Shown here: positions 25,584 through 37,500 of the stretch, in pieces
Position numbering within the stretch: the stretch's first letter is position 1
Layout of the letters: every line of letters begins with the position of its first letter
Assembly: GCA_033964015.1 (NCBI GenBank)
Contig: CM066919.1
Span: 29,913,459 to 29,977,458, forward strand
Reading direction: 5' to 3'
Length of the DNA: 64,000 bases
From: Scolanthus callimorphus
Lineage: Eukaryota; Cnidaria; Anthozoa; Actiniaria; Edwardsiidae
The notes under the pieces: model-generated
What the model was told of the DNA's origin: nothing
The model's database searches: none
The model's input: the letters and a program-made list of their open reading frames with translations, nothing else
Translations under genes and position numbers: made by a program

Positions 25584-27125
25584 CAAATGGTATTTATACA
25601 ACAGGCTCACGACAGACACGGGACAATGTTAGTGGCTAGATTTCACAACTGATTGATATAGATATTCTCCCAACAATACCAATTCGCATTGCTAAGTAAA
25701 GAGATAATGTGAATTGAGTTATTTATGAGCTTGAGTATTATTGCTTTTATAAGGAGAATACGTATTCAAATCTTAGTGGAGGGTGTATTGCTATATCTTT
25801 CTTAAATTGAGTTCTTATTAGTTTCAGTTATCCATTTATTGTTTATACAATATAGTCTCGATGTCTGGGTGGAATTTGATCTCTGGTTTCAATTTGCCCT
25901 TCTGTTCTATTTGATTTATGATGGTAAAAATCTAATTAAGAGACAAACGAACAGACGAGGTTTGCACCAGATACCAAATTGTACCAAGAATAATATTTGA
26001 TTATTGAATAGCGTCTGTTTTTAGGCTTACTAATCAGCATGTCATGGTATTATTTTAATAGTTATCCTGTTATAAATAACAACAACTGTGTTTTCTTTTT
26101 TACCCTTAGGATAGTCAAACGAGCTTTATAGAATAGATATTGATCAATTTCACTTTTAACTGATAGACCAAGCAAACGTAGTGACATGAATTCTTATACA
26201 CTCATTCCCATATCGTCCTCCCTCCCGTTGTGGGCCTGTTGTTTTAAGTACCACCCCCTTTAGTTCAGTTGTGTTACTAGTTTTAGCATTCAAGTCGGCC
26301 TTACCGACAACCCGCCCTACTACACTAGAAACTGGAGCGCGTTTCGGGAAGGTTTGCTATTATTTTGTACGTCAAGTTGACCAGCTCGGAATGTTTTGTA
26401 CCATTGGACGTGGATCAAACCAACCGGTTTTCCTTGACCAGTGGTTAGCACCCCTGATATCGGTCGAAGTCTACAAATTTAGTAACTTGATTATATCGAT
26501 AAATATCTTTAGCTTTCCGTATTCCGGTTAATTTCTTGGTCCACTATGAATGAAATTTCAGTTGGCCTGCGTGGCAATCCTGCTCGCTCGCACGTTTCTC
26601 TGACCTCACCCCACGGGAAAAGCTTGCTACGCAGTTGATGCCTATTCTGCGGTAGAGCACAGAAACTGGACTATTTCAGGCGGTACGTCATCGGAATTTT
26701 ATGCAAGAGTGAATTTCAGCTCGACAAGTAAATTGCATCTAATCAGCTGCAGTATTCCATAACCACAGAATTCTACATTCCAGAAGTTTCACCCTCCTCC
26801 AGTATGGTAAGCGTGCTGACTAGTCATGTGGGCGTGGTTGTCGGGGGGGGCCTAGTTTGGTCAGTAACACGTTGGTGTGATTTCCGATAGTGTTAATAAT
26901 ATGCCGAGTGTCGGCCTAGTGCTGATACTGCCTGGCTGTGAATTGTAATAAATGTACAGGATGGCCTGGATAAACGATGTTCTCGTGTTTACTGAACCCT
27001 GCAAGCATTTGTTAGCGCTGCAAAATTTTATCTTTTTTTTTAAACAAGACGTTTATTATCATTATTGTATAAGAACATCTTGCGTTTCAGTCAAAACATG
27101 GTTTGATCGCGGGTACGTGTTTTTG

Positions 27126-27249
27126 CCAGTCAAACAATCTCAGCCAATCAGATCCTTGACCTGTTACACCTGTTGTCGCGAGGGAAAGCCAGGCGACTGC
27201 AGTAGGCGCAACAGTGCAAGGATCTGATTGGCTTAGATCGTTTGACTGG
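27126..27249. mobile_element. ~124 bp inverted-repeat element
   Basis: CCAGTCAAACAATCTCAGCC with AATCAGATCCTT is mirrored by AAGGATCTGATTGGC and GATCGTTTGACTGG. A related piece lies near 56200-56300 (GCGCCAGTCAAAACATC). Intergenic. Confidence 0.75.
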
Positions 27250-27482
27250 CGGAACGGGAAATCCCAAATATGCGCAGCGCGAAACAACGAATTTAGCTGT
27301 AATGTGAATGTTTCACGTACTTTACCCACACCACTGAATATATATTTTGTATATGTTAGGCCAAAAAGGTCAGGCCTGGGTCGAAATCAAACAAGAAGGC
27401 TGCCTTTATTCAGAGCCGTAGTTCGTGAAAGCAAAAATTCTGATCGTGAAATGGCCGAAGTTTGGCCGTGATTCGTGAATAG

Positions 27483-28095
27483 TTATTTCCGTGAAGCGTG
27501 AAACGAAGTCAAATGCTGCATATTCCAAACTTTCGTGAAACTATTGATGATTGGTACCCCTACCCTGCTAGCAGAGTTTTTTTCTGTCAGCCTTTTATTA
27601 GCTAGCAAGTTGTCCGCGTGTCTGGTATTTCGCGTGGTTACGCGAACAACTTTGCTAGCTATAATAAAACTAAACGGGTCCTTCAATCTCAACCAATATT
27701 TCACCACCAAAAAAATAACCTGTACCATAAGTGGGACTCTGCCCAACTCTCCATAAACCGCAATATTTGACGACTTCGAATGAACTCCCAGAACCGGCTT
27801 ACAGAACTTCAAGTGAAGTTTCCCATTACGGGAATCACCGAAAAAAGTTAAGCCAGACCACAGACCATGACAGGCGCGTAAAGCCTTATTGTACAAAGAT
27901 CTCTGTGAATTTACTTATGAATTTACTTATAACTTCCATTTGATGGTATACCCTTCTGAGAGAGATTTGACTGTAGGCCAGACGCCGAGTCAGCAAGTAG
28001 AACCAAATCATCCGCATAGAGTAGACAACTTATCCTAGAATCCCCAAGTTGTACACTGCCACATCAAATAACACTTGACATAAGTTTGATATGTT
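27483..28095 (-). pseudogene. LINE (non-LTR retrotransposon) reverse transcriptase remnant
   Basis: On the minus strand 28007-28018 encodes YADD in the context SCLLYADDLVLLADSASGLQ, the reverse transcriptase catalytic motif. Further on, KLHLKFCKPVLGVHSKSSNI and AVYGELGRVPLM with VKYWLRL match the C-terminal region typical of such elements. The frame between is broken, and a small palindrome (27596-27669) sits inside. No 5' part or endonuclease is visible. The clade (RTE, CR1 or other) is not settled. Confidence 0.78.
27596..27669. repeat. ~74 bp palindrome inside the LINE remnant
   Basis: TTATTAGCTAGCAAGTTGT is mirrored by ACAACTTTGCTAGCTATAATAA. It interrupts the LINE C-terminal frame. Confidence 0.75.
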
Positions 28096-28532
28096 TAGCA
28101 TTGTCCCTGGTCTCCGGCTTCCTTGTTTATGGGAAGAGAGCAAATTTTCTTAGCCAGAAAACCCAAACCCTCTCAATTCCATTTGCCCGCAGAGTTGCCT
28201 GTGGGAGGCTATTTTAAGCTTGTTCAAACACCTGAACAGGCTCGGCTACCTGGATGTCACGGTTGATCATTACGTATTTTAATGACTAACCCAGCAGCCT
28301 CTATTTACCTTGAATATTCACTCGAATATTCACTTCACATGACATGATAAACTCGTTGCTAAAGGCTCACAAACCCACTTGATTCCTACATTTCTGCGCA
28401 GGCTGACCGAGAGCTAGTGAGGTATGTTCAAAAGACACTCAAATATTGGTGTGTTTACATCATGGATTTACTCAGCACCTTAGCATCTTTTGTATTAACC
28501 TCCTACCTTAGGGTCGTCGACTGACTACAGAC

Positions 28533-31500
28533 ATGTCACCAGACGAAGATGAAGCAGACGAGTTGGATCGTTCATTGCACGTCGTGTCCAAAAAACGGTT
28601 AGTCTCGTTTTTTCTCCCTACGGTTTTAAAGTGGTGTTGCAATGTCTGACATGATATCACATTTTAAGCCCGCGGGGAAAGGGTCGACAACTTGCATGGT
28701 CAGGGTCGGTCAGGGTGGATGACATGCTCAGTATGGTATCAATGGTAGATGACCAAATAATTAAAGACTTTTACATTGTAGCTTTTTAGCTTTCTCGTGA
28801 TTTCACACACAACGGCCGTCTGGGTTTTTAAAACCCGTCCCGGATCGGCTTCCCACAGAAAGGCCGTCATGCATGCATGCGTCAACTTTAAAAATAGATT
28901 CCACTTTCAACAAAACGTAACTCACTGGCTCGTATTGGTTTGCCCTCACTAAACGCAGCGAATATTGGGGTACGAAAGCGTCACAAAGGAGCTTTAATTG
29001 AGAAAATTATCACTTTCGGGAATTAAACCCATCAACTAACGCTGCTTGGATAACATCTTTATGTCTATTACCCAGTAATTACATATGCAAATACCGGTAA
29101 TTGCCATTTGGATATTACCCATATAATACAGCAGTTCTTCTCTAAATTTTGAATTTCTCTATCACTATTTTTATGTTCATTCAAAGAACTATGACAATCT
29201 AAGAAATTGAGCTCCTTGTGATGGGCTTCTGGTGCTACACGCGCAAAGGTTAACGGGAAGAACGTTCAGCGCGCCCCCATTTTCTCCCAGCTGGCGACCA
29301 ACCTCGTTCCCAGGGTCTTCTGGGTAATTTTCAAGATGGCGGGTCACTCGCAAGGGCTGGGGCATTTCCACAGGGAGACCGCCTAAGAAAACATAGTTAA
29401 AATCCGATATGGCCCGGGCGGGCAACCGGGAAGAGAGGGCGGAAATCGGAGCTAGAATTTACCGAGAAGACCCTGGGAACGAGGTTGGCTATAGCGACTG
29501 CGTATGAGTGTGCTGTAAACGGGTCCCGAGTCTTTCAAAATATGCTAGTCTCTCTTTGCCGGGACGACTTGAGGTCGACATCTGACGTGACCCTCTATAG
29601 ACTAGTGTGCTGTCGGTCCCGAGTCTAGTATGTTAGTCTCTCTTTGTCGGGGCGCCTTGAGGGCGACATTTGACGTGACAACTCATGGTAATTAACTCCG
29701 CGACACTTGATTGGACAGTAATAGCGGCAGGTCAAGAAGAAATTTGAAGAAGACTTTGAAGTTTTCTGTCCATGACTAAGACGCAGTGCTCAATTATGGA
29801 GGAGAAAGATCAACAACACCACGAAATTACGTTCAGGTGAATCATTTGTAAAATACTTAGAAGTAGTTTAATACTCATTGGATAAACTACTTACACTCAT
29901 ATAAGCCAGTGAACTACTTACACTCATAAGAGCCAGTGAAGAAACAACTTTTAGATGTCAAAAGATAAATGAAGGATTTACAATATCATGAATATAGCCG
30001 TTAGCTAGCTGAACGCACAAAGACCATACAAACATTTTACATACTTTTTTTTCCTAAAACACCGAGGTTCTTTCAGATAAAGCACTTCAGAGTATCGTAA
30101 GTAACTTTACCATACTGTATTTATTAGAGAAACTGTAAGAGACTAGCGACAAATGGGGAATACGACCTAGAGTTGCACAACTCCACAACTTATATTTGAC
30201 TTGGGATAAGTGGATAGTATACCGTCAGAAAAGTTTTAAAACTTTAATCACTCTCTGAATTAAGCGAAAAGGTACTGAGTATTTTTCATATCTTCACAAG
30301 TTCGTGACTCTGTGGAGGATCATACAGTATAGTCCTTTCGGTTGCACAAGGGACGTGTTTATCTGACGTGTGTTATTTTCACATGTGAAACCAAAAAACT
30401 GCGAGAAAGCTATTGGCGATCGAGGGAAATAACGTCAAGGAGAGCTCAAGAACGACGTGTTTCTAACAAAGAAAGTATACAATGCCACCACCTCAGATTT
30501 CGGCTGTTTTCTTTATTCTAAACTAAGAACTGCATGACTTTTTTTTTCATTATACGTAGTTAATACAAGAACAACTCTTAAACAAATCCGTTAAATAGAT
30601 ACCATAAACTTCCTAAAGCCGATTACCTCTAACACAAGCTTCCCACATGGATAAAAGTTGCGGTTTGGGTGACCATTTTGTTCGCGAAATCTTAAACAAT
30701 TTCACCGAAGGCCCAGTCTATTTAACTTAAAGAAGACAACAAGAAGAATCTCATGTTATATAATTGACTGAGAACGCTCAAGGCTAAAATTATTTAATTT
30801 ACCAACGTACACCTACGCACAAAGTGAGTTCACTCTCAAAGCAATGTTCGGCTTCAGTCTTGTCTGTCCTTGTGGAACACTTTCAGTGTTCATGACTCGA
30901 CAAATATAGCTCTGACATGAACATTTGATGACGTCGAAAATGTCCTATTATTGTAAAACCACTAAGAAATGTCCAAACAAGTTCCGAAAAATAATAAATT
31001 TGGCAGACACAAAAGTAAAATACAAAAAACTCCCATCAAGAGGCTGTCCAGCAAAAAAGGAGGTTAGGGATAGGTTTTCTGAGGAAGAGGTCTGTTGTGT
31101 ACCCGTGTTGTTTGATGTCTCGTAGATGCAAGAGAACAGGTAAGCGAATCGGGAAACACTCCCAGGAAAGGTTGCTAGGAAGCTGCTTGAATTTGTCTTC
31201 TCGCCATTTCAGGGGTAGAATTTGACGATTCTGTTGCACTTACAAAAGCGTAGCATTTCCCATTGTTTGGCTTCCCATGTAATAACAGCGAATTTTTATT
31301 TAAAGATGGGCCGTTTTCATGAGATAGTCCAAATTGCCCTCCACAGCCACTTTAATAATGTCCTCGTGAAAGCAGATTTTTCCACAGGCTGGCTCGGAAA
31401 ACTAAAGACAACGAATTCAATTTAATTATCGACCAAATAACTATTGCGTTTAAAGGAAGTTATTTGTTTTTCTTCTAGTACATGTGCCAAAATGGTGTAC

Positions 31501-34500
31501 CTGTCAAAGTCCCAAAACAACCTGCGACTGGTCTTTTTCCCTATAAAACTTGCAGATAATAAGGCATGCCAACTTTTTTAAATTGGAGGCGTGCCTCTTT
31601 TTTTTTTTTCTTTTTTTCTGGCTTTTTAACGGGACCGGTATTCCGGAAAAGTTTTCACGAACATTTACGGGTTCTAAAAGCCCAGAGCATAGGTGAAGCC
31701 ATTCAATTGAAAGGCCTTATTGGGCGAGTCTGGGCAATAGCGTTATAAAGCAGAAAATGTAACAAATCTGTTTCTATTTTTCATTCTGACTGTAGAGCTC
31801 TTTGTTTAGAGTTAGAGATGGTTTGATAAATGCTTTCAGGCGTGATACTTTCTTACTAGGCGTGAGTAGGCATGACATGTGACCACATGTCCGATTGTTG
31901 GTCTTTAGACGTGACAATTGGGAGGTCTAACATCCGGGAAACACAATAGCAATTTCTCTACAACATGACGGATCTATCAGGGCATCGCCGCATCATGCAC
32001 TGCGCTAGACTAGCCCCAGGACCGCGCGTAGCACAGTTTTCCCGGTCCAATATATCTATCCGAACAAATGATTTGTATTTTGATCTTGAATGTTCTTGTG
32101 CGCTTATAGTCCAAGTGGTGGTAAACCGTTTGTATTTCACAAGCCTCAAGTTAAAGTTAGGAATCACTTTCGCTAGTTTTCGACCAGCTCTCGATTTTTC
32201 ATGTTTTCTCCAAAGGACGAAAATGCTTATAGCGTTGTTGTGTCTTGTATTTCAGTGGCCGTTCGAGGTCCCGCCATTTTCTCTATGCGGTAGTGGCACT
32301 CTCCATCATCCTAATCGTGGTTGTCGTGATCGTGTTAGCTGTCACGCTTACTCGAAAAGCCGAGACCTCAGCAGCATTAAGCACGGTCGAGCCAAAAACT
32401 ACCGAGCCCCCAACAAATGCGACCGTACTCCCCCTACCTACTGGACCTCCTGGTGCCGAGGGTCCTTATGCTAAAGGTGTGGTTGCTGCAGATGCTGGAA
32501 AATGTTCAGGTAGGTTCCAGTTCACCCTATCATTGCACCCTCCTCCTCCCTCTCATGCCTACCAGTAACTCCCCCCCCCCCGTTATTCCCTTGATTTGCT
32601 CCGTCCAGCATCTCCAAAATTTTACCGACACACCTTCAAAGGTAGAGCTCTATTTTCAGTAAAGTCAGACTGTGAAAAAGTGTTAAAGCCTTGGTTCACT
32701 ATTGAGGTGAAGCAAGATTGTTGAAGGTAAAATAGACAAACACTCCCAAATAAAGCACAGGCTAACCATTCTACTATAGAATGTCTTCTTTTTCTAACAT
32801 GTCATCACTATCTTTCTTCTAGAGATCGGGCGCGACATCATGCAGAAGCAGAATGGGTCAGCGGTCGACGCAGCTGTGGCGGGTCTTTTCTGCATCGGCA
32901 TATTGAACATGCACTCCGCAGGAATAGGGGGTGGGGGGTTTATTGTCGTCTACAACCGAAGTGCAAGGTCAGCTGAGGTCTTTGACTTCAGGGAAGAAGC
33001 GCCGGGAGCTGCGAACATGACCATGTATATCAACAGCTCTCTAAACTCTCGAGTAGGTACGTATGTTACACCACATTGCCATATGTGCGCACTTCATCAG
33101 CTCAGCGTGAATTGAGAGTGCAAACCTAACATGTACCCTTTTGTTGGGCCATTTTCGACTTTTGTTTCCCATCAAAACACGTCTGCAAAGGAGGTCAATC
33201 ATTTTGGGTTTCACGTGACGCCACAACCACTCAAAATTCAAATTCAAGAGGAGGGCAAACTAGTCGTACCCAGAGCCCCCCAGCTCGTCAACTCGCGGGT
33301 GAAGTTCGGGTGACAGCCATTGGCGCAAGCGGCGAGAAATAATACAGAGCCATAGGCAGAAAGACCTTTTGCGCACGTCCCAACTTTCAAATTCAGCCAA
33401 TCACCAAAGGCCCTTAAATGGCTGTCGCCAGGGCCTACCCGCGAGGCGACGAGCCGGGGAGCTCTGGGCGAGTGATCACGCAAGAATGTGTGCGCGCTGA
33501 AAAGTAAATAAACTGTCCAGCAAGTGCGTGAAAAATGCTAGCATTAGGCAAAAAATCTTTGCTATCTAATTAGTATTACCTGAGCACGTTTCTAGATATA
33601 TATATTTGCTTGGAAAGTCCGAAATGAGTGGAAGTCATATCAATCAATTTTCACGGGAAGCCATTTCAAGACTTGACCTCCACCTGAGTCTTACCGGAAA
33701 TGAAATATTACGCCAAAAGTCACGTGACTAAAACCCCCTTTTGGTTGCCATGGTCACCAGGTGCTTCCGCGTCTGGTGTGCCGGGCGAGGTCATGGGCTT
33801 CTATACCGCATGGAAGAAGTACGGACGATTGCCTTGGAAAAACCTAGTACAACCATCAATCGATCTGGCCAAGAACGGATTCCAGATCGGCAAGAACTGT
33901 TACTATGCCATGACAAGAACCTCCCTCAAGAAGTACCTTTTTGACCCGAACCTCGGTCTCAGGTGAATTGACCGCACGTGTGACTAGATTCGTTGCGTTC
34001 GTTAGAAACGCTGATTCTCGTGGGCCCACATCTGAGCGAAATTGGGTGGTTGGCACGCCCTATGTTTAGGTTTCGTACAAGCCGCGAACTTCCTTGAAAC
34101 TGCTTGAATTTTGAAATGGAAATCCAAAGCCTCGAAGAGTACTCGAATTGAGAATTAGCGCTTCAAGGTACTTTATTTTTACAAGCGCTTTCTTCTACAA
34201 CAACTTTGAAGCCGATAGTTACTATAATGGAAAAGCTGTAGGGGTGGTACAGGAGGGTTTGGTTTGGTTTTAGTTTATTACCCGAGTAGTCCTTGAGTTT
34301 TCTTAGCATGTCCTTCAAAGTCCTTGAATTTTCATCTTCTGTGATTCGTACGAGAGCTGTATGTTGCGTTCTTTCCCTTGAGCCTGCAAATGAGAAACCA
34401 AACACCACCTTTACCCAGCGCGCGCGCCGTTTGCGTTCTTGTCGTGTTCATGTCTGCTCGTGTTACCACATTCTTGCGCGCCAGTCTCCTTTTGGGAGAG

Positions 34501-37500
34501 GGGAGGGGGACTCCCTGGTAGTGCGCGAAGTCAGAGTTGCCATTCAGGCCTAACCCTGCGCATTCTTTTAAGGGACATACTCGTCAATGAGAGAGGTGAA
34601 CTTCGTCAGCTGGGAGAGGTCATAACGCTACCTACACTAGCTCGTACGCTAGAGAGAATCAGAGACCACCCGCTCAGTTTTTACAAAGGCGATCTGGCAC
34701 GTGATATCGTGAGTGACATCCAGGATAACGGTGGTATCTTCACGCTACAGGACATGGCCAGCTACCAGGTCAAGGTCAAGAAACCCTTGGAGAGTACCCT
34801 GGGGGAGTATCACTGGTACTCTGTACCACCCCCAGGGAGTGGGGCTATACTGGGTCTGATACTCAATATATTGAATGGTAAATTGCCATTCTCGAACCCA
34901 GAGCTCCCCGGCTCGTTTCCTCGCGTGGGACACTCTGGTGACAGCCACTGATGCATGCGCGAGATTTAATACAGAGCCGCAGAGAGAAAGACCTTTCAGC
35001 GCATGCCCCAACGCTCAAAATCAGCGAAGGCCCTCGAATGGCCGCCACCAGAGCCTCCCCTGCGAAGTGACGAGCCGGGGAGCTCTGGGTACGAGAATGA
35101 TAAGTTGCCTACTATAGTAGGTGGGAAATTTGTATGCGCATGCGTTCGTCAAAGTGAGGGCAGGCTTGTGAGTTTATGCTAGCGTGGCTTTATCATGGAA
35201 AACTTCGCATTCATGACAAATTTTTGTGCCCCGGGATAATTCTTTCTTTGTTTTTCATTGGCACGGATTAATTTTTTCGATCAAGACCGCCTAACAAAAG
35301 TTTCGCATGATAGAACAGTTTGGTTTTGGTGCAATTCCTAGTTTATCGAATATCTTAATATTTCTTATTTTTTACACGCATCTTCTGTCAGGAACAGATA
35401 CAACATACGTATGACGGTATGTATCGACATATTTCGTACTCTGATTGGTCATGTTCTCTCTAGGTTATAACATGACATCTGCAGCCGGAAAGACGACAAT
35501 AGCTCCATCTTGACATATCATCGTATTGTGGAGGCTTTCAAGTATGCCTACGCTTATCGTGCGTTGCTAGGAGACGAGGACTTTGTCAATCTCACTCAGG
35601 TTTGTGGCGGAGCTGTTACTGAGACTTTTCAATTATAGCTTGCTGCTGAATGGCTTTTCCAGCCAGCTAGCAACAACACAACAAATTCCCAAACGACAGC
35701 ATCTCCTGTACTAATCATTCTTCTTCCTTGAAAGCCCACCTCCTTCAGTATGAAGATTCTTGTGAGCGTGCAATTGTGCAAGTGCAAGTGTCAAAATAAA
35801 AAGTCCATCCGTGCAAGTGAGATACAATTAAAGTAAATATTGATGGTTAGCGGGCTAGTTAGGCTGCTTACTCTAAAATGACATGGTTTACGCTGCAAAG
35901 AGGCTTTCCTGTTGCTTATTTGGAGACTTAGTTTATCGAATTCAGTTTCAGTTTATTCATTTTTTTTGTTGCCAGGAAATATACAAATATATAAATATAT
36001 ATAACTATCTAAATATCTAAAAAAACATGAGCTCCCTCCTTACCTTGAATAATTGAACATAAGCTTACAAACAGACTGCGCATAATGTATAGATAAATGT
36101 TCAAGGGGACGAAGGAGAACGCACCTCTTTGGCGCTCGCCACAGGGACACTGAATTCGAAAAATATATATATCGAGCAGAGGCAGGATTAGGTTAAAACA
36201 GAAACACATAACTAACTTATGTGTTTCTGGTTAAAATAATTTTCTTCAGTAAAGCTTTGAATTAATTAAGCGCTGACATAAGACGCTGCGTTCTTGTTAT
36301 CTCCAGGTTTTAGCCAACATCACTAACCCAGCGTTTGGCGAGAGTCTGCGACAGAAGATTCTAGACAACCAAACATTCAACAACTTTACACATTACGGGA
36401 ACTTCTACTCCAGCGTAGAGGATTCTGGGACATCTCATCTCTCTGTCCTGGCACCGAATGGCGACGCAGTGGCCGCGACTACAACAATCAATCTCTTGTA
36501 AGTAGTAAATCCTAGTACAAACTATCAACCTCTTGTAAGTGATAAATCCTAGTACAAACTATCAATCTCTTGTAAGTAACATATCCTAGTGATCCTAGTA
36601 CAAATCATACATGACTTGTAAGTACACATCCATCAGTCAAGTCCCTGGCGTTCAAGGCGGGCCTCCTGTGGTAAGGTAGTAGATGTGACGTCACCCAGGA
36701 TCCTCTGCCCAGCCCTCGCGCTTCCTCACGGTTAATCTTCTAGCACATAAAGCCCGCGTCAGGAACGCCAGGGATGGTGAAGATGAAAACCAAGAATCAA
36801 GAATCCCGAAGGTTTCATTCTCTCTACCACACCCGTACCCAGTAGGCTTTCTTTATAATCTAGACTACACGGCTAAATTCCATCTAACGATCCAGCTAAA
36901 GATCATGTGATAATTCCTTTGGGTGGATGCTTTTGCTAGTTCTGCACATACACTCGTGCACTTGATCGAGTTAGAAAAAATTGACAATTGTAACCATCCT
37001 AAGGAATTAGTCACAAGATCTGAATTGGGTGGCAAAGACGTAAACACCATTAGCCGATTTGGTCTAAGGAAATTGTGTGTTAGGAAGGAAGAGCGCGGGC
37101 CACGCTTTAGCCCCAGTTCGTGGTTGCGTTTTCCCTCGCGCTCTTCACTAAAATTAGCCCTTTTTTTTGTATTTTAGTTTTGGATCCAGGTATCGCTCCA
37201 GAAAGACCGGAATCATCTTCAACAACGAAATGGATGACTTCTCCACGCCAGGCACGAAAAACGCGTTCGGGGTGGAACCGTCGTCCGCGAACTTCATCGT
37301 TCCTGGCAAGCGGCCTCTCTCGTCATGCGCACCAGCGATTTTCCTTGACAAAGATGATCGTGCGCACATGGTGACGGGTGCGTCTGGTGGGACGAAAATT
37401 ACTACAGCGATTTCACTGGTGAGGAAATAGGTTTCTCTCTTTCGCTCATTGTCACATTGTAAAGAGGCTAACCTGGAACAAATTACAAACATTCGCAAAC

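Larger units (their letters stand above)
25214..28532. other. Intergenic: GGNBP2 to gamma-glutamyltransferase
   Basis: Contains the 25274-25583 element, the 27126-27249 element and the minus-strand LINE remnant. 25600-27080 is AT-rich and I see nothing recognisable there. A 5' UTR exon of gamma-glutamyltransferase may end with the GTATGT donor at 28421. Confidence 0.55.
28598..32255 (+). other. Intron 1 of gamma-glutamyltransferase (3.7 kb)
   Basis: Holds the 29298-29487 element and the 29522-29673 duplication. From 29700 to 32200 I see only AT-rich, apparently unique sequence, with a T-rich tract near 31600. No ORF looks real. Confidence 0.6.
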
